Shown here: positions 37,301-45,892 of the stretch, in pieces
Numbering within the stretch: the first letter of the stretch is position 1
Layout of the letters: every line of letters starts with the position of its first letter
Assembly: GCA_947623455.1 (NCBI GenBank)
Contig: OX392540.1
Coordinates: forward strand, 26,902,410-26,966,409
Source: Mimachlamys varia
Taxonomy: Eukaryota; Mollusca; Bivalvia; Pectinida; Pectinidae
Reading direction: 5' to 3'
DNA length: 64,000 nt
Program-made: the position numbers and the translations under genes
The notes under the pieces: generated by a model
The model's database searches: none
Told to the model about the DNA's origin: nothing
The model's input: only the letters and a program-made list of their open reading frames with translations

Positions 37301-38532
37301 CATATAAAAACGGGATGAAGAGTCCACTCAAGGTCGCAGATCCTCCTGCCGGAGAGGACATCATCAAGCAGATGATGCACAAGTTCGGATCAGGAATGCC
37401 GGCAACCAGTCCACGTGTCAGTCGTGAATCGGCTCCTCTAGATCTCACAAAGCGTAGGTCCCCATCAATGAGTCCCTCCTTGGCGGAAGGATACAACCAC
37501 CATCCCCAAGACAGGAACATGTTCATGGAAAGACACGATATGCCAACTGGTGCAGAAATGTATGAACATGAATTGCAGAGAAGGAGACCAATCGATGAGC
37601 TCCCGCATGAAGAATCGCAGGAACTCCCAAGAAAGAGACCAACTGAAGAGCTCCACCATGCAGAATCACAGGAAATGTATGAAAGCGAACCACCAAAGAA
37701 AAGGTCAAGGAAGGGTAAGGCCTTCAAGTTGGACACACTTTGTATGAAGCTGCAAGAGAAGGCTGGAGATAGTGATGTTGAGGATGCTTACAGTGGGTCG
37801 GATGGCTACATTGATAATGAGACAGCCGGGACGCGACAGGAATGCAACTCTGAGGCGTATGGCGCAGAAACTATCAGCAATGAGGATCAGAATGAGGATA
37901 GACCAGAGGACAAAGATGTGAAAAATAATGCTGAAGATTTCGAAGACTTGCATAAAAATCTGGCTATCCTGAATAATGGAAAGTGCAATGACTTCCCTAA
38001 AGGAGAGACGAAGGAAGAGATGGAAAGAAAAGAATCTGTGAAGGAGGGAGAAGCGAAGGATATGGATGATGAAAATGGAAGAAGTAGAGAACAGATGAAT
38101 TTGAATATCAAGAAGGCGCTGGAAATGGCCCAGACAAAATTAAGGGAAACAGGAAGACGAAGAGAAATGGAGATGTCGATGAATGCCTGGCACGAGTCTA
38201 ACAAAGCTTACCACTTTCAACGAGGCATGAACGGTCACAGTCTCCCGGCAACGCCTGACCTAGAGGCACTACACAGCCGATTCCCTGTCGACAATGCTCA
38301 TGGTCCTTTCATCACCAGTACTCCCAAGTCAAAAAGTACTGGCATGATGGGACAGGAAGTGGAAAAGTACGAGTGTGCGTACTGTGAAATAGCTTTCCGT
38401 AACTGTGTAATGTATACCATGCACATGGGTTACCATGGCTACCGCAATCCCTTCAAGTGTAACATGTGTGGATTGACATGCAGTGACAAGGTGGACTTTT
38501 TCCTCCACATCGCGCGCGAGGCCCACAATTAG
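19253..38532 (+). CDS. hb: Hunchback zinc-finger transcription factor, four exons (join 19253-19320, 33056-33426, 35161-35375, 36253-38532)
   Basis: Nuclear C2H2 transcription factor; family members act in axial patterning and developmental timing. The joined frame gives 977 aa (2934 nt with stop). Zinc fingers: ZF1 C140/C143/H156/H160; ZF2 165-186; ZF3 208-228; middle block ZF4-6 237-257, 265-285 and 293-315, with the Hunchback signatures [25 protein letters not shown] and [15 protein letters not shown]; lone ZF7 452-473; C-terminal pair ZF8 926-946 and ZF9 954-976, ending one residue later. Residues 700-714 ([15 protein letters not shown]) form a basic nuclear-localisation-like stretch. PLDLT at 613-617 resembles a CtBP-binding motif; IKRE at 519-522 fits a SUMO consensus. 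Residues 37-130 are acidic and Asn/Ser-rich. Exons 2-4 are secure; exon 1 is inferred. An alternative start is Met39 (33102), giving 939 aa. Confidence 0.93.
21262..21502. repeat. C-rich tracts including a C20 run
   Basis: Three C-rich tracts: CCCCCCTCCCCCTCCCCCC at about 21263-21281, CCCCCACCCCCACC at about 21378, and an uninterrupted run of about 20 C at 21483-21502. Each is followed by similar text about gaps of 100 bp, suggesting diverged tandem copies. The minus strand could form a G-quadruplex. Confidence 0.7.
21786..21900. repeat. Short tandem repeat of ATATCAGAAAAACTTG units
   Basis: About six degenerate units of 18-25 bp share ATATCAGAAAAACT. One unit carries the ACTGACCA octamer at 21832. 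No coding role. Confidence 0.7.
25338..25723. mobile_element. 386-bp MITE flanked by TTAA (intact sister copy)
   Basis: Ends AGGCCCAATATACGTAACTT and its inverted counterpart, flanked on both sides by TTAA (25334-25337 and 25724-25727). A TTAA target duplication is typical of piggyBac and Kolobok superfamilies, so this is probably a non-autonomous derivative of one of them. A 64-codon minus-strand frame inside it recurs in the other copy only because the DNA is homologous. The second copy, in opposite orientation, lies at 50902-55969, split by the foldback element. Confidence 0.85.
26370..26650. mobile_element. Possible MITE with ATGGTTCATA termini
   Basis: CATGGTTCATA near 26371 is matched by TATGAACCATG near 26637. 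The interior holds repeated AAAAGTGCTTGAATTT and AAGTGCTGGAA blocks. About 280 bp, no protein. The inverted ends and repeated subunits suggest a small non-autonomous element; target duplications are not clear. Confidence 0.5.
27765..28345. repeat. Minisatellite, about 45-bp unit, about 13 copies
   Basis: Units read CAGGTAATTCTGTATAAGGT, then a TTAGGAATTCAGGTAATCAA block and TTTAT. Two or three subtypes (GGTGTTAGGATT, GATTTAGGAACT, GATATAGGAATT) alternate, which points to duplication of multi-unit blocks. Intronic (hunchback intron 1), non-coding. Confidence 0.9.
28591..28664. mobile_element. Hairpin mini-element, copy 1 of 6 (partial)
   Basis: Contains TTTGAACTCTTCCAATTCAA, GGTTGGAATAG, TTATGAAATTT and GGAGAATGAAT, matching the other five copies. 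The outer end on the left is eroded. See 41870-41958 for the best-preserved structure. Confidence 0.65.
28887..29061. mobile_element. MITE of the CAGT(A/G)TAACTTG family, copy 1
   Basis: Begins CAGTATAACTTGCCTTAACC and ends with the inverted form AAGTTACACTA. Interior motifs CTGTCTAATCTGAATTCCTG and ACAGGACACCTGTGTAAACC are shared, inverted, with copies at 29865-30000 and 41302-41465. CAGT termini suggest a Tc1/mariner-type non-autonomous element. Confidence 0.7.
29606..29722 (-). mobile_element. tRNA-derived SINE head with conserved core
   Basis: On the minus strand a tRNA-like head starts TGGTCGGATGGTGCAGTGG, has an anticodon-loop-like CTTTCAC (anticodon TTC, Glu-like) and a B box with a perfect T stem (CGGGGTTCGATTCCCCG). 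It is followed by a body containing GGGGTACTCTGGTTTCCTCC. The acceptor arms do not pair, and the TCTGGTTTCCTCCCAC block resembles conserved SINE bodies of marine invertebrates. A SINE fits better than a functional tRNA gene. Confidence 0.7.
29865..30000. mobile_element. MITE of the CAGT(A/G)TAACTTG family, copy 2 (eroded ends)
   Basis: Contains GGTTTACACAGGTGTCCGGT, CTGTAGAGGTTTGATGTAAG, GGTTGGAATAGACAG and CCAGATTAGACAG, matching copies 1 and 3. Both termini have decayed. Confidence 0.65.
30475..30765. repeat. AT-rich tandem repeat, about 25-bp unit, about 12 copies
   Basis: Successive AATTTGAAATAAAGAATTAG and AATTTGAAATAAACAATTAA units with small length changes. Intronic and non-coding. 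Confidence 0.85.
32345..32815. repeat. 26-bp minisatellite, about 18 copies, next to hunchback exon 2
   Basis: Units read AATTCAGAGATCTTGTTGGC followed by CTCCTT, CTACTT, CTTCCT, GTCCCT or TATCCT. AATTAAGAGATCTT variants occur in blocks. The array ends about 240 bp before the exon 2 acceptor. Chance frames across it are not genes. Confidence 0.92.
33056..33426 (+). CDS. hb: hunchback exon 2
   Basis: Acceptor TACCTGCAG|G at 33055/33056; donor TTTTCAG|GTAAGT at 33426/33427, a strong site. Encodes residues 23-147 (both split codons): an acidic Asp/Asn/Ser/His-rich stretch and then FFCHLCSFS, the first half of ZF1. An internal peptide duplication, [13 protein letters not shown] (65-77) and [13 protein letters not shown] (81-93), is visible. 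The frame is also open upstream of the acceptor, but that translation looks non-coding. Met39 (33102) would start the protein if this were the first coding exon. Confidence 0.9.
33427..35160 (+). other. hb: hunchback intron 2
   Basis: A 1734-bp intron, GTAAGT to TTAATTACAG, phase 1, splitting the Gly147 codon inside ZF1. No gene or long repeat seen. A GGGGAGATAACT motif lies at about 33870, and one ACTGACCA octamer at 34427. Confidence 0.85.
35161..35375 (+). CDS. hb: hunchback exon 3
   Basis: Acceptor TTAATTACAG|GA, donor GAGAAG|GTAAG. Encodes residues 147-218: the second half of ZF1 (EQHMTCH), all of ZF2 ([22 protein letters not shown]) minus nothing, a basic linker, and the first half of ZF3 ([13 protein letters not shown]). 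It ends on a codon boundary (phase 0). Joining to exon 4 restores the C-x2-C-x12-H-x3-H spacing of ZF3, which confirms both splice sites. Confidence 0.95.
35705..35794. mobile_element. Hairpin mini-element, copy 2 of 6
   Basis: Begins GAACTCATTCACTCCTAAAA, passes through TTTCATAATGAGCTAG and AGCTTGAAGAGTTCATATG, and ends CTTCAGGGGTCAAGGAG, the imperfect inverted match of its start. It lies in hunchback intron 3, 458 bp from the acceptor. Confidence 0.75.
35892..36130. mobile_element. 239-bp MITE with about 36-bp inverted ends
   Basis: Left end CTTGGCCCAGTTGTTCAAAG then GGTGATTAGCTTAATCA. The right end, read on the other strand, is CTGGGCCGAGTTGTTCAAAA then GATGATTAGCTTAATCA. Flanks TATGTTAC and TATGTAGT share the first five bases, possibly a decayed 8-bp target duplication as in hAT elements. 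It ends about 120 bp before hunchback exon 4. Confidence 0.8.
36253..38532 (+). CDS. hb: hunchback exon 4 (terminal coding exon)
   Basis: Acceptor CTTCTTTGCAG|GAAGAG; the frame is open for 759 codons to TAG at 38530. It encodes residues 219-977: the rest of ZF3, the middle fingers ZF4-6, a Pro/Met-rich linker ([13 protein letters not shown]), ZF7, the IKRE and PLDLT motifs, a Glu/Arg-rich low-complexity region with [16 protein letters not shown] repeats (about 668-694), the basic box, an acidic stretch and ZF8-9. Carrying most of the fingers on one long exon is typical of hunchback genes. Minus-strand frames up to 217 codons here are shadows. Confidence 0.97.
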   Translation, partial: EEFWSHARSHIKEDKILQCPRCPFVTEYKHHLEYHLRNHFGSKPFKCNKCNYSCVNKSMLNSHMKSHTNVYQYRCADCTYATKYCHSLKLHLRKYNHKPATVLNSDGSLPQGIDAEASGLSLMQKRGPPRGPRGPRKDKFDPFVSQFLNMPHVGLPGMPASMNGGMMSPYWPVLNQFPPNGLHAPPPLVPVSMNSPLGTLPQEFAQRNMALPSTPGMGNSPGGPKLSPNSLFKCKFCSFASDVKNDLLRHVMKVHASENRDLFSIIGISPEAFLEDRYKHKFGSPGNKFPAEDGKFPTLNIKREPSPESVKSSTPTWPEEYPVGTSPTKARYLHSPNGGFAGLSKMSYDTYKNGMKSPLKVADPPAGEDIIKQMMHKFGSGMPATSPRVSRESAPLDLTKRRSPSMSPSLAEGYNHHPQDRNMFMERHDMPTGAEMYEHELQRRRPIDELPHEESQELPRKRPTEELHHAESQEMYESEPPKKRSRKGKAFKLDTLCMKLQEKAGDSDVEDAYSGSDGYIDNETAGTRQECNSEAYGAETISNEDQNEDRPEDKDVKNNAEDFEDLHKNLAILNNGKCNDFPKGETKEEMERKESVKEGEAKDMDDENGRSREQMNLNIKKALEMAQTKLRETGRRREMEMSMNAWHESNKAYHFQRGMNGHSLPATPDLEALHSRFPVDNAHGPFITSTPKSKSTGMMGQEVEKYECAYCEIAFRNCVMYTMHMGYHGYRNPFKCNMCGLTCSDKVDFFLHIAREAHN

Positions 38533-40535
38533 TCACTCTACCCGTAGGACTTCGAACTGAAGAGTCGGCACATATTTTGCTATGAACTATTTGTTAATAG
38601 TCACCTTTTCCTCCGTACTTTTTTTAGTGCTGCTCCTAAAATTCCACCTGGTTCTGTCTATTTGAGCTAACATGTGACCCATGGGGTGACATACATTCAG
38701 TGCAAAGTGGATATCTGGATCGGCAGGAATGGTCAAGCTGGCCGATCTGTATCATCACGTACTTCTTGTGCTGTGTTTTGGGGGAGAGATTGCACCCCTC
38801 AAGAGACACATGAGGGATAGACATATTTTCATGTCGTTTCTCCCCAAAAGGACATTTCGCAGCAGTTTGTTGTGTACACGAGATAGAGTTATGTAGAGGG
38901 AATATTGTAGAGGCGTGCGATAAGAAAAGGTGGCCATTGTTTAAGTGTACATTGTTGTTGAATTATTTATTTCTTTATCTTTATTATATTTGCTACCCAC
39001 AGACATTGTTTTGTCCCAGTATGTCGTGGAGGCAATCTGCAATACATGCCTTTCACATGCTTATAAAACGGGTGTTTAGTCATGAATTGTTCTGTACATA
39101 TATAAATCAAGATTTTTTGAAGTAATTCCTTCATTCCATTTGGCAGACAAACTTAAAGAAGTTTGTTACCAAAGGGGCCACAATTATATACAGATATTAA
39201 AATAATAATGTGTCCAAATACTGTAATATTTCATTTAGATTTGATTCATTCTGGAATAATTGGAGAAAACAGAATTCCTCGTATGTAAAGGGAGATAACT
39301 CATTGATAACACATAGTTTATTTATTTAGCTGAATCCTGCAATATTTAGTGTTGTAACCTTGTACGACATATAGAGTGTCACCTTTCCCATCCTTCATTG
39401 ACCATTTTGTTGAAGGCAGCTAGTCCACTAACTGATCATCTTTATTAGATATTATTTTGTTACGCATGATATTTCAGATGGGGCCATGGAAAAATACGGG
39501 TTATTTGATTGGATGTCTCACTATAGTACGGGTCGTATTATTGGACAGATGTTTCGTTTGAACATCGCCTTCTCAGGCTGCAGTTTTCCATTTTTGTTTT
39601 TTTTTTAATTTTCTACAATAAAATGCCTGTGTAATACTATCATGCCATATTGGAAATACGCAAGTATATACCCTGACAATATTTGTAAATAAGAACTGTG
39701 CAGTCATCAAACATTACACGTATCATTATGACTGATCAAGAATATATTTCCCCCCTCATATTTAATCATCTGTTCTTTCATATAGTTATTTTAATAACGT
39801 TTCCTCAAACTGTTTCGACTCTGACCCAGGAGACGGGTACTGTAGCACACACTTATTATGGAAGAAACTTATTTCCGTAACTTTTGGTCAGAATCATAAA
39901 GATATAAAAAAAATTTCGCTAACAGTTAAATATTATGAAATCCTGTATTTTTTGTATGATAGAAAGAGTTGTTATGCTACCACATGGCTTGGAGTGTTGA
40001 ACCTGGAAATTACGACAAACTTACGGAAATACAAGTACAATGATATTTTAAGTAATGGCTTCAAGCAATCAATTGTTGTCATATTTCCAACTCCATTCAA
40101 AAATGTTACATTCAACATGTATTTAATCTGAAATTCAGTCCCTATTTATGTATTGTTACCCTGGAATCCAATAGTTGTATATATCATATAGAATTGTCCA
40201 TTTTATGGCAGAACCTTGTCTGCAGATTCATTTTAGAAAAAAACGTGTACAGAAATTGCTAAATTAAGATTGCACTAATTACAATTTCTGTATATTGCTT
40301 TCAATTCATGATTGTGTTTGTCTGTTTCAATTTGAACATGTGCTGAAATTTGAGCGCGCAAAATAAGGATATTTGCGTTGATTGAAAGTTTCTGGTGCAA
40401 AAGTTAATGAATTGGTTGAAAAGTGATTTTTTTGTTGTTGTCATTTTTGCGTTTTTCATACATTCATGATTTTAATACATTGCTGTTTATATTTTAAAAA
40501 ATGAATGGTTTCTTGCAAACTTTTCAAACAATAAA
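38533..40535 (+). other. hb: Probable hunchback 3' UTR with Pumilio-type sites
   Basis: AT-rich sequence without a convincing frame follows the stop codon. AATAAA signals lie at 39617, 40530 and 40669. Three UGUANAUA Pumilio consensus sites lie at 39093 (TGTACATA), 39684 (TGTAAATA) and 40176 (TGTATATA). AAGGGAGATAACT is at 39288. In Drosophila the hb mRNA is repressed by Pumilio/Nanos through 3' UTR elements. The true polyadenylation site is unknown and may be further downstream. Confidence 0.55.
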
Positions 40536-40763
40536 CTTTGAACTATAAATGCTAACTGCAGACAATCACAAGTTTGTTCAGTTATTTTGAAACAAGGTTC
40601 TGCTGTAATTGGAAGACAAATTTATCAAATTTTAAAGTCATTTTATTTTGATATTTAGAAAATTTCTAAATAAATAAATGTCTGTTTTCTCTTTATATGT
40701 TGGTATAAGTCTACTACAGTGTATTGTGAATGGGCGAGCGAGTCCTGTGTGTTTTAGTGGGTA

Positions 40764-40993
40764 GTTTCACTATACTGTGAACCAACTTATTTTTGCGGCG
40801 ACTTATGATTTCATGTTTTTATAGGAAGCGACTATTTTGCGGTTATTTAATTTCACAATATACGGTAATAAATCCTATGTACAGTACAGTGCTTTTACAG
40901 TTAGAATACCTCAGTTTGAAACTATTTCAAGGCAATTAATTTTCGCAAACTTTAATCAACCGTGAAATACGTGAAAATAAGTTGGTATACAGA
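40764..40993. mobile_element. MITE-like element with CCAACTTATTTT inverted ends
   Basis: Left TACTGTGAACCAACTTATTT and right, inverted, CTGTATACCAACTTATTTTC. Inside lie GCGGCGACTTATGATTTC and the inverted GTATTTCACGG block. No protein. Downstream of the nearest hunchback poly(A) signals. Confidence 0.6.
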
Positions 40994-41252
40994 AGTTATA
41001 GAGTGAAATGCAATAACTTTTTATTTGCTTTTGTTTTATAATATCCCGGTAATTTAGTTTAAATGAAATGTTTAAATCAACTAGTCAAGCGGCACTGGCG
41101 GTATCTTAATTAATATATATATATATATTGTTGATCTATGTAATGTATTTTATAGTACACTTGTAATATATTATCCAACATCATGATCCTTCTGACCAAC
41201 TAGGCTGCCGAGTTGGCAGCATTGATTTTGATCCCAGCTCAAACTTCCTAAA

Positions 41253-41545
41253 TTAGTATTACAGATTAGAAATAATCTATTAGTGTGACAACTTAGAAAT
41301 ACAGTGTAACTTGTCTAAACTGGATGTCTTTGGGACAAAACAGTTTGGTCAGTTTACACAGGCATCCAGTTTGCAGAGGTTTAATACAAGTTCAGAGGGA
41401 AATATTAGGACTGAACTGTAAAGCCGGAATAGACAGGGATTCAGATTAGACAAGTTATACTGCAATAAATTAGTGTTACAGATTAGAAATATTCAATTAG
41501 TGTTACAAATTAGAAATCATCAATTAGTGTTAATAATTAGAAAGA
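41253..41545. repeat. AATTAGTGTTACAGATTAGAAAT repeat split by a MITE
   Basis: Two units (41253-41301) and three units (41468-41545) of a repeat of about 27 bp lie on either side of the MITE at 41302-41465. The MITE therefore inserted into a pre-existing array. Confidence 0.7.
41302..41465. mobile_element. MITE of the CAGT(A/G)TAACTTG family, copy 3 (best preserved)
   Basis: Starts CAGTGTAACTTGTCTAAACT and ends with the inverted form AGATTAGACAAGTTATACTG, terminal repeats of about 20 bp with few mismatches. It is preceded by TA; the base pair after it is CA, a possible decayed TA duplication. Related copies at 28887 and 29865. Confidence 0.8.
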
Positions 41546-41573
41546 CAAGATATGCAAATGTACTTTTAAAAAA

Positions 41574-41657
41574 CCATCCACCCCTGAAGAGACATTTGAA
41601 CCCTCAAATTCCAAGATTGGCATAGTTCATTTTGAATTTTCAGGGGAGAATGAGATA
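41574..41657. mobile_element. Hairpin mini-element, copy 3 of 6
   Basis: CATCCACCCCTGAAGAGACA, TTTGAACCCTCAAATTCCAA, TTGGCATAGTTCAT and TTTCAGGGGAGAATGAG match the family. Its ends are inverted complements. Confidence 0.75.
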
Positions 41658-41869
41658 AACCTCGGCTCTGATAAAAAACTCAGCAAAAATTTCATCACCT
41701 CATTCTTCCACTCGTCTAATTTACAACAATGGTGCAAATTCCGGATTTCTTTCTCTGTATTTTGATGGCATTGACACAATTCTACTTACAATACCTATAC
41801 ACTGTACTAGCCACAGTGTCTGATATTTTGTTATTATTTTATGCATGTTTTATTTTTAAGTTTAATCCA

Positions 41870-41958
41870 GAACTCATTCACCCCTGAAGTCGCATTTGAA
41901 CTAATCCAAATCAAACGCTGGAATAGTTCATTATGAAACTTGAGGGGTGGATGAGCTA
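41870..41958. mobile_element. Hairpin mini-element, copy 4 of 6
   Basis: AACTCATTCACCCCTGAAGT at the left and TTGAGGGGTGGATGAGCT at the right are near-perfect inverted complements. The middle (TTTGAACTAATCC...GGAATAGTTCATTA) also folds back, so almost the whole 90 bp can form one hairpin. Confidence 0.8.
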
Positions 41959-43950
41959 ATTATGTCCAAGGACAGGTGCTTTTAGAATGTCTACAACGTC
42001 AAATTGTTGCAGAGCAGGACAAAATCTATCAAACCCGATAATTTATTTTTGTTGCTTTTTCAATATTTTCACTGAAGGTCAATCATCATTAATAGTATTT
42101 TTTTTGTATTTTATTTTACTAAGTGGAAATTAATTTTCTTTTTCACAAATTACTACTGTATCAAGCAGATTGGTTGTATAAACCAAGGTTTTGTGTTCTT
42201 CAAAAGCAGTTCAAGTATGAAACAGAAGTCTTTGTTTTCATCAATGTTGCTGTATACCTGTTCAATAATGGGAGAAGTAACTGGAAAAAATTGGAAAGAG
42301 ACCAAATGAATTCACTTGGCATTTGTCAAACCAATTTTTGTGTGGAAATATGTTCAATGTGTGAAGGAATTTTTTGAAAAATTGAAAAGAAGAATAGAAA
42401 TTGTTATTAATTGGGGGGACCATTTAAATAAAAGGCAATAATATATCAAGGTTTTACTGGTTTCTACATCCTGTTTGGCTATTATACTGAAATCCTGAAT
42501 GCAACAGTTTGATGTGTAGAACATTGTTTTTGTTTATAGGTGCTTTTCATCTACATCATTATTCTACAAACATTTTGTTTACCTCTGTTGACACAAGTTT
42601 TTTGTTGTTGATCAATCAAGAATTTAAAGACAAATATTTCATTCAATACTTTTTCTGGTAGAAATCATTCTCTAAAGCCCGCAAATTTGTCATCATCCAG
42701 TAAGTAAACCAAGAATTGATTGGTGCCTCTATGTGGTTCAAAGGTCACCACTGATTAATATAACAGGCCTATATTTGAATACAAAGTTTAGGTGTTTTTT
42801 CCTTGAATGATCATGAAACATGCATATTTTCAAATCCAAATCCATTACTTTTCATAATAATTTTTATTAAAACAAACTTAAATTATTTAATTGTTAATAT
42901 TGTCTATGGATATGTACTTCATTATTTTCGACTGTTGAAATGAAATTTCATTTTTAGATATTTATTATTGAACAAATTTGAAAAGCTGTAAATCGAATAT
43001 CTGGCTAATTTTCTTACATAAATTTAACAAACATGAAATGAAAACTTTTATTCAATGGTAGAAAAAGCAGGGCGAGAAGTGATATGACTGGGCTGAACTA
43101 GATTTGCAATGGTTTGGTGAAGATAGGTGTTGTAATGGTGTTTGTTATTGACACAAATTTCAAGTGTTTCTTTTTATCTTGTAACAAGTTAGTGCTTGAA
43201 GTCTAATATATCTGTTGGCTACACTGCCAATAGTCCATGTATGAGTTTGTATTATGATGTACATTTTGTACTATGTTCGTATGAATTTTTAAAAAGTTGG
43301 TTACTATGGTCATCATACATAGTAATAATTGAATTGTTTTGCAAATATTGGTTACTTTGGTAACCATTCATAGTAAAAGATTGCTGATTTAGTTTGGAAA
43401 CAAGCACTTAGTATATTATTTCAGTAAAATGTGAGATTTCATTGATTTCGGAAGGGAGATAACTCTTTGTCATTTATTATTTCCAAAAGGAGATTAACTA
43501 TGGGCATTACTGATTTGACACTTGTTACCTCATCTTCATAACTGTGAAAATGTGTTCAAAAATGCTGAAAATTAAAATTCTTTGTGACGTAAATTTTCAA
43601 ATATTTCAAACTTTTCTCTAATTTATCATTTTCATGCAATTCAAAATTATGTCAATTTTTCTTGAGAAATGAAATTCAATCAAATATTTTTAACGGAAGA
43701 ATTTGTAAGATTTTGTAGAGTAAATTGTATAATAGTATAATTTTCTTTTACTCTGTTGATCTTTGATATAGCAATATTGTGTAATAAAATGGAGGCATAT
43801 TCCATAATGTTCATCAATCTTACACCATTTATTGGTTTACTTGGTTTTATAAGAAACAAAAATCGGACACAATCAGATTTTCTAGATTGATTTCATACAT
43901 TTATGAATACATTCATTTTGCTGTTTAAACAAATGTGTATTGAACTGGTT
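41959..43950. other. Non-coding DNA, no gene seen
   Basis: AT-rich. One 84-codon + strand frame at 42123 has no recognisable domain. AAGGGAGATAACT at 43452. Two similar TTGGTTACT(A/T)TGGT blocks near 43300 and 43350 may be an old local duplication. Confidence 0.5.
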
Positions 43951-44041
43951 GTTAACCCTTTCACCCCTGAAAACTCATTTGAAACCTTCTAATTCAAAAG
44001 TTGGAAGAGCTCATCATAACATTTCAGGAGTGCATGAGTTA
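43951..44041. mobile_element. Hairpin mini-element, copy 5 of 6
   Basis: GTTAACCCTTTCACCCCTGA at the left and TTTCAGGAGTGCATGAGTT at the right. The interior TTGAAACCTTCTAATTCAAA and GTTGGAAGAGCTCATCATAA match the family. Confidence 0.75.
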
Positions 44042-45000
44042 AATACAAAAAGTCGTTACTTGTAACAAGAGGGTGTAGAGGATAAAACAATGGCTGATAT
44101 TATTACCTTTGATAAACCCAGGGAAAGATAATTAACATTATGGCTGACATTGTTACTTCTAACAAGTCCACAGTTTCAGGGGAGGAGTGTAGACCTTAGA
44201 GGAAGGGAGGTAACACTGTATTTTACCAGTCCATTTCCCCCTCCTTCTTTGCAGAAGGAGTCTCTGGTAATAGGTCTTTGCGTCAACCCGGAGTGGTGCA
44301 ATTTGAAATATGTACCATGTACTTATTCTCAAATTAAAGGTTAATTTCAAGTATGAACATAGGTGTATGGATGACTAGGTAACATTTTTTGGGGTACTCG
44401 ACGATCCATAACACTTCAGTTTATCAGTACAGGACATACACAGCTGTGTAAAAACTTTTGATATTTACGTCAAGATTTGTATTCTTGCCTCATACAACTA
44501 CCTCAGGGAATGTAGGAAATTAATGTAAATAACAGGAGAAAATATAACTATTTATGAAGAAGTTTATGAAAATGATATCTTATTTATTGGTGTTTTGTAA
44601 ATATATGTCGAGAGAGATTGCTCTGTTGCATAACTCAACATTTCCTTATTTTACATGTATCTTCTTGTATTTCATAAAAAAAGAATAATATAGATTTTTT
44701 TTTAATCATTCTGTTGAAATTATTTATGTAATCCATGGTTTTTGTGTTTGAAATCTTTAAAGGCAAGTCTTGTTTTCCAAATGATTAAGACTTCCTCATA
44801 ATGGAAATTAAAAAAAAAAAAATGTTTGATAATTTTTTTATTTTAACTTCAGTTCATAATGTAATCATTCCATGTTTTGATACAGATTTTAATGTTTGTG
44901 CAGTCAGCTATCCCCCACCGTGGGGTCATACCGACCCTTACACACATCGGCCTAAACATATACCATAAATTCTTATTGAAAGGAATTCAAATATCTGATG
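44042..45000. other. Non-coding DNA with two Pumilio-type sites
   Basis: No gene supported. Two TGTAAATA sites lie at 44524 and 44596, close to the let-7/miR-125 site. Frames of 63-64 codons on both strands at 44150-44350 look like chance. Confidence 0.45.
44492..44509 (+). promoter_or_regulatory. Overlapping let-7 and miR-125/lin-4 seed matches
   Basis: CTACCTCA (44498-44505) is a complete 8-mer match to the let-7 seed, and CTCAGGGA (44502-44509) a complete 8-mer match to the miR-125/lin-4 seed; they share four bases. ATACAA at 44492-44497 can also pair with let-7 nucleotides 13-18. It is in hunchback sense orientation, 6.0 kb past the stop codon, so function needs a long 3' UTR or another + strand transcript. 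Confidence 0.4.
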
Positions 45001-45091
45001 TCAACTCTTTCACCCCTGAAATTTTATAATGAACTAGTCAAGCATTTGAATTGGAAGAGTTCAAATGTATCTACAGGGGTGAATAAGTTGA
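45001..45091. mobile_element. Hairpin mini-element, copy 6 of 6
   Basis: TCAACTCTTTCACCCCTGAA at the left and CTACAGGGGTGAATAAGTTG at the right are inverted complements. The interior AATTTTATAATGAACTAG and CATTTGAATTGGAAGAGTTC fits the family. Confidence 0.8.
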
Positions 45092-45494
45092 ATTTTTTTC
45101 TTTATTACATCATTTTTGTATTATCTATGCTGAATATTTTCAAATTGATGGCAAATTTAGACTATTATACATTGTTGAAGCATATTTTTTTTTCTCAATT
45201 CAAAAACATACATTATTTGAATCAAAACAGAATTACTGGGTGAAAATACTTTGGACAAACTGAATATAAACACAAACATTCGTGCTAGTTTTGTCTATAT
45301 TAAGTATAGCATCAGTTTTATCAGTGGTTCTATGTCTTAACTGTTGATGTTAATATTTATCTGTCAAAAAAATGTGATTTGTATAATTTTCAAATTAAAA
45401 TGAAAAGGTTCCCATTGGGCAAATCAGTTAATTAGTCACCATGCCCTTATATGGTTATGTGTAATTATTGTATGTTTAATCAGTGCGATAGTTC

Positions 45495-45625
45495 CCCACT
45501 CCCACATGTGTAATACAGTTTTGTACAATTTATTACAGTGTATTTTTATATATTGTAATACAGTGTTTTCTTGTACACTGTAATACAATGTATTCATTGT
45601 AATACAGTGTATTCTAGTACAATGA
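45495..45625. repeat. GTAATACAGTGTATT tandem repeat
   Basis: About five degenerate units of 18-30 bp share (T)GTAATACAGTGTATTC. A minus-strand frame across it is a by-product. Non-coding. Confidence 0.7.
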
Positions 45626-45892
45626 AAATCCAAACTATCTTCTAGAATAATGCAGTAATTTGTGATGTACATTGTATTCATATTGTGGAGCATGTAATAA
45701 AAAAGTTGATCATGTTTTTACTTTTGTTTGCATTCTATTCAGCCACCTCCAGGAGCAAATAGAAATTGAAATAAAGTACGCCTTTGGAGAAAGAAAAGAA
45801 AATTTCACTGAACCAATTGATAACTGCAGGTTAAAAGAATGAAAGTGACCTGGGGTTTTTCTCAAACACAACATAAGAGTTAGGTACAGACA

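Noticed and set aside
37083..37736. 217-codon minus-strand frame
   Set aside because: Shadow of hunchback exon 4, whose + strand translation is unambiguous.
38864..38909. Classic Drosophila Nanos response element (GTTGT plus ATTGTA)
   Set aside because: Both boxes occur near 38867 and 38904, but they are about 30 nt apart instead of the short spacing of the fly element. Only Pumilio cores are reported.
40917..40923. let-7 7-mer-A1 site (TACCTCA), and another at 43526
   Set aside because: Six-base seeds are expected by chance in this length, and the first lies inside a MITE-like element.
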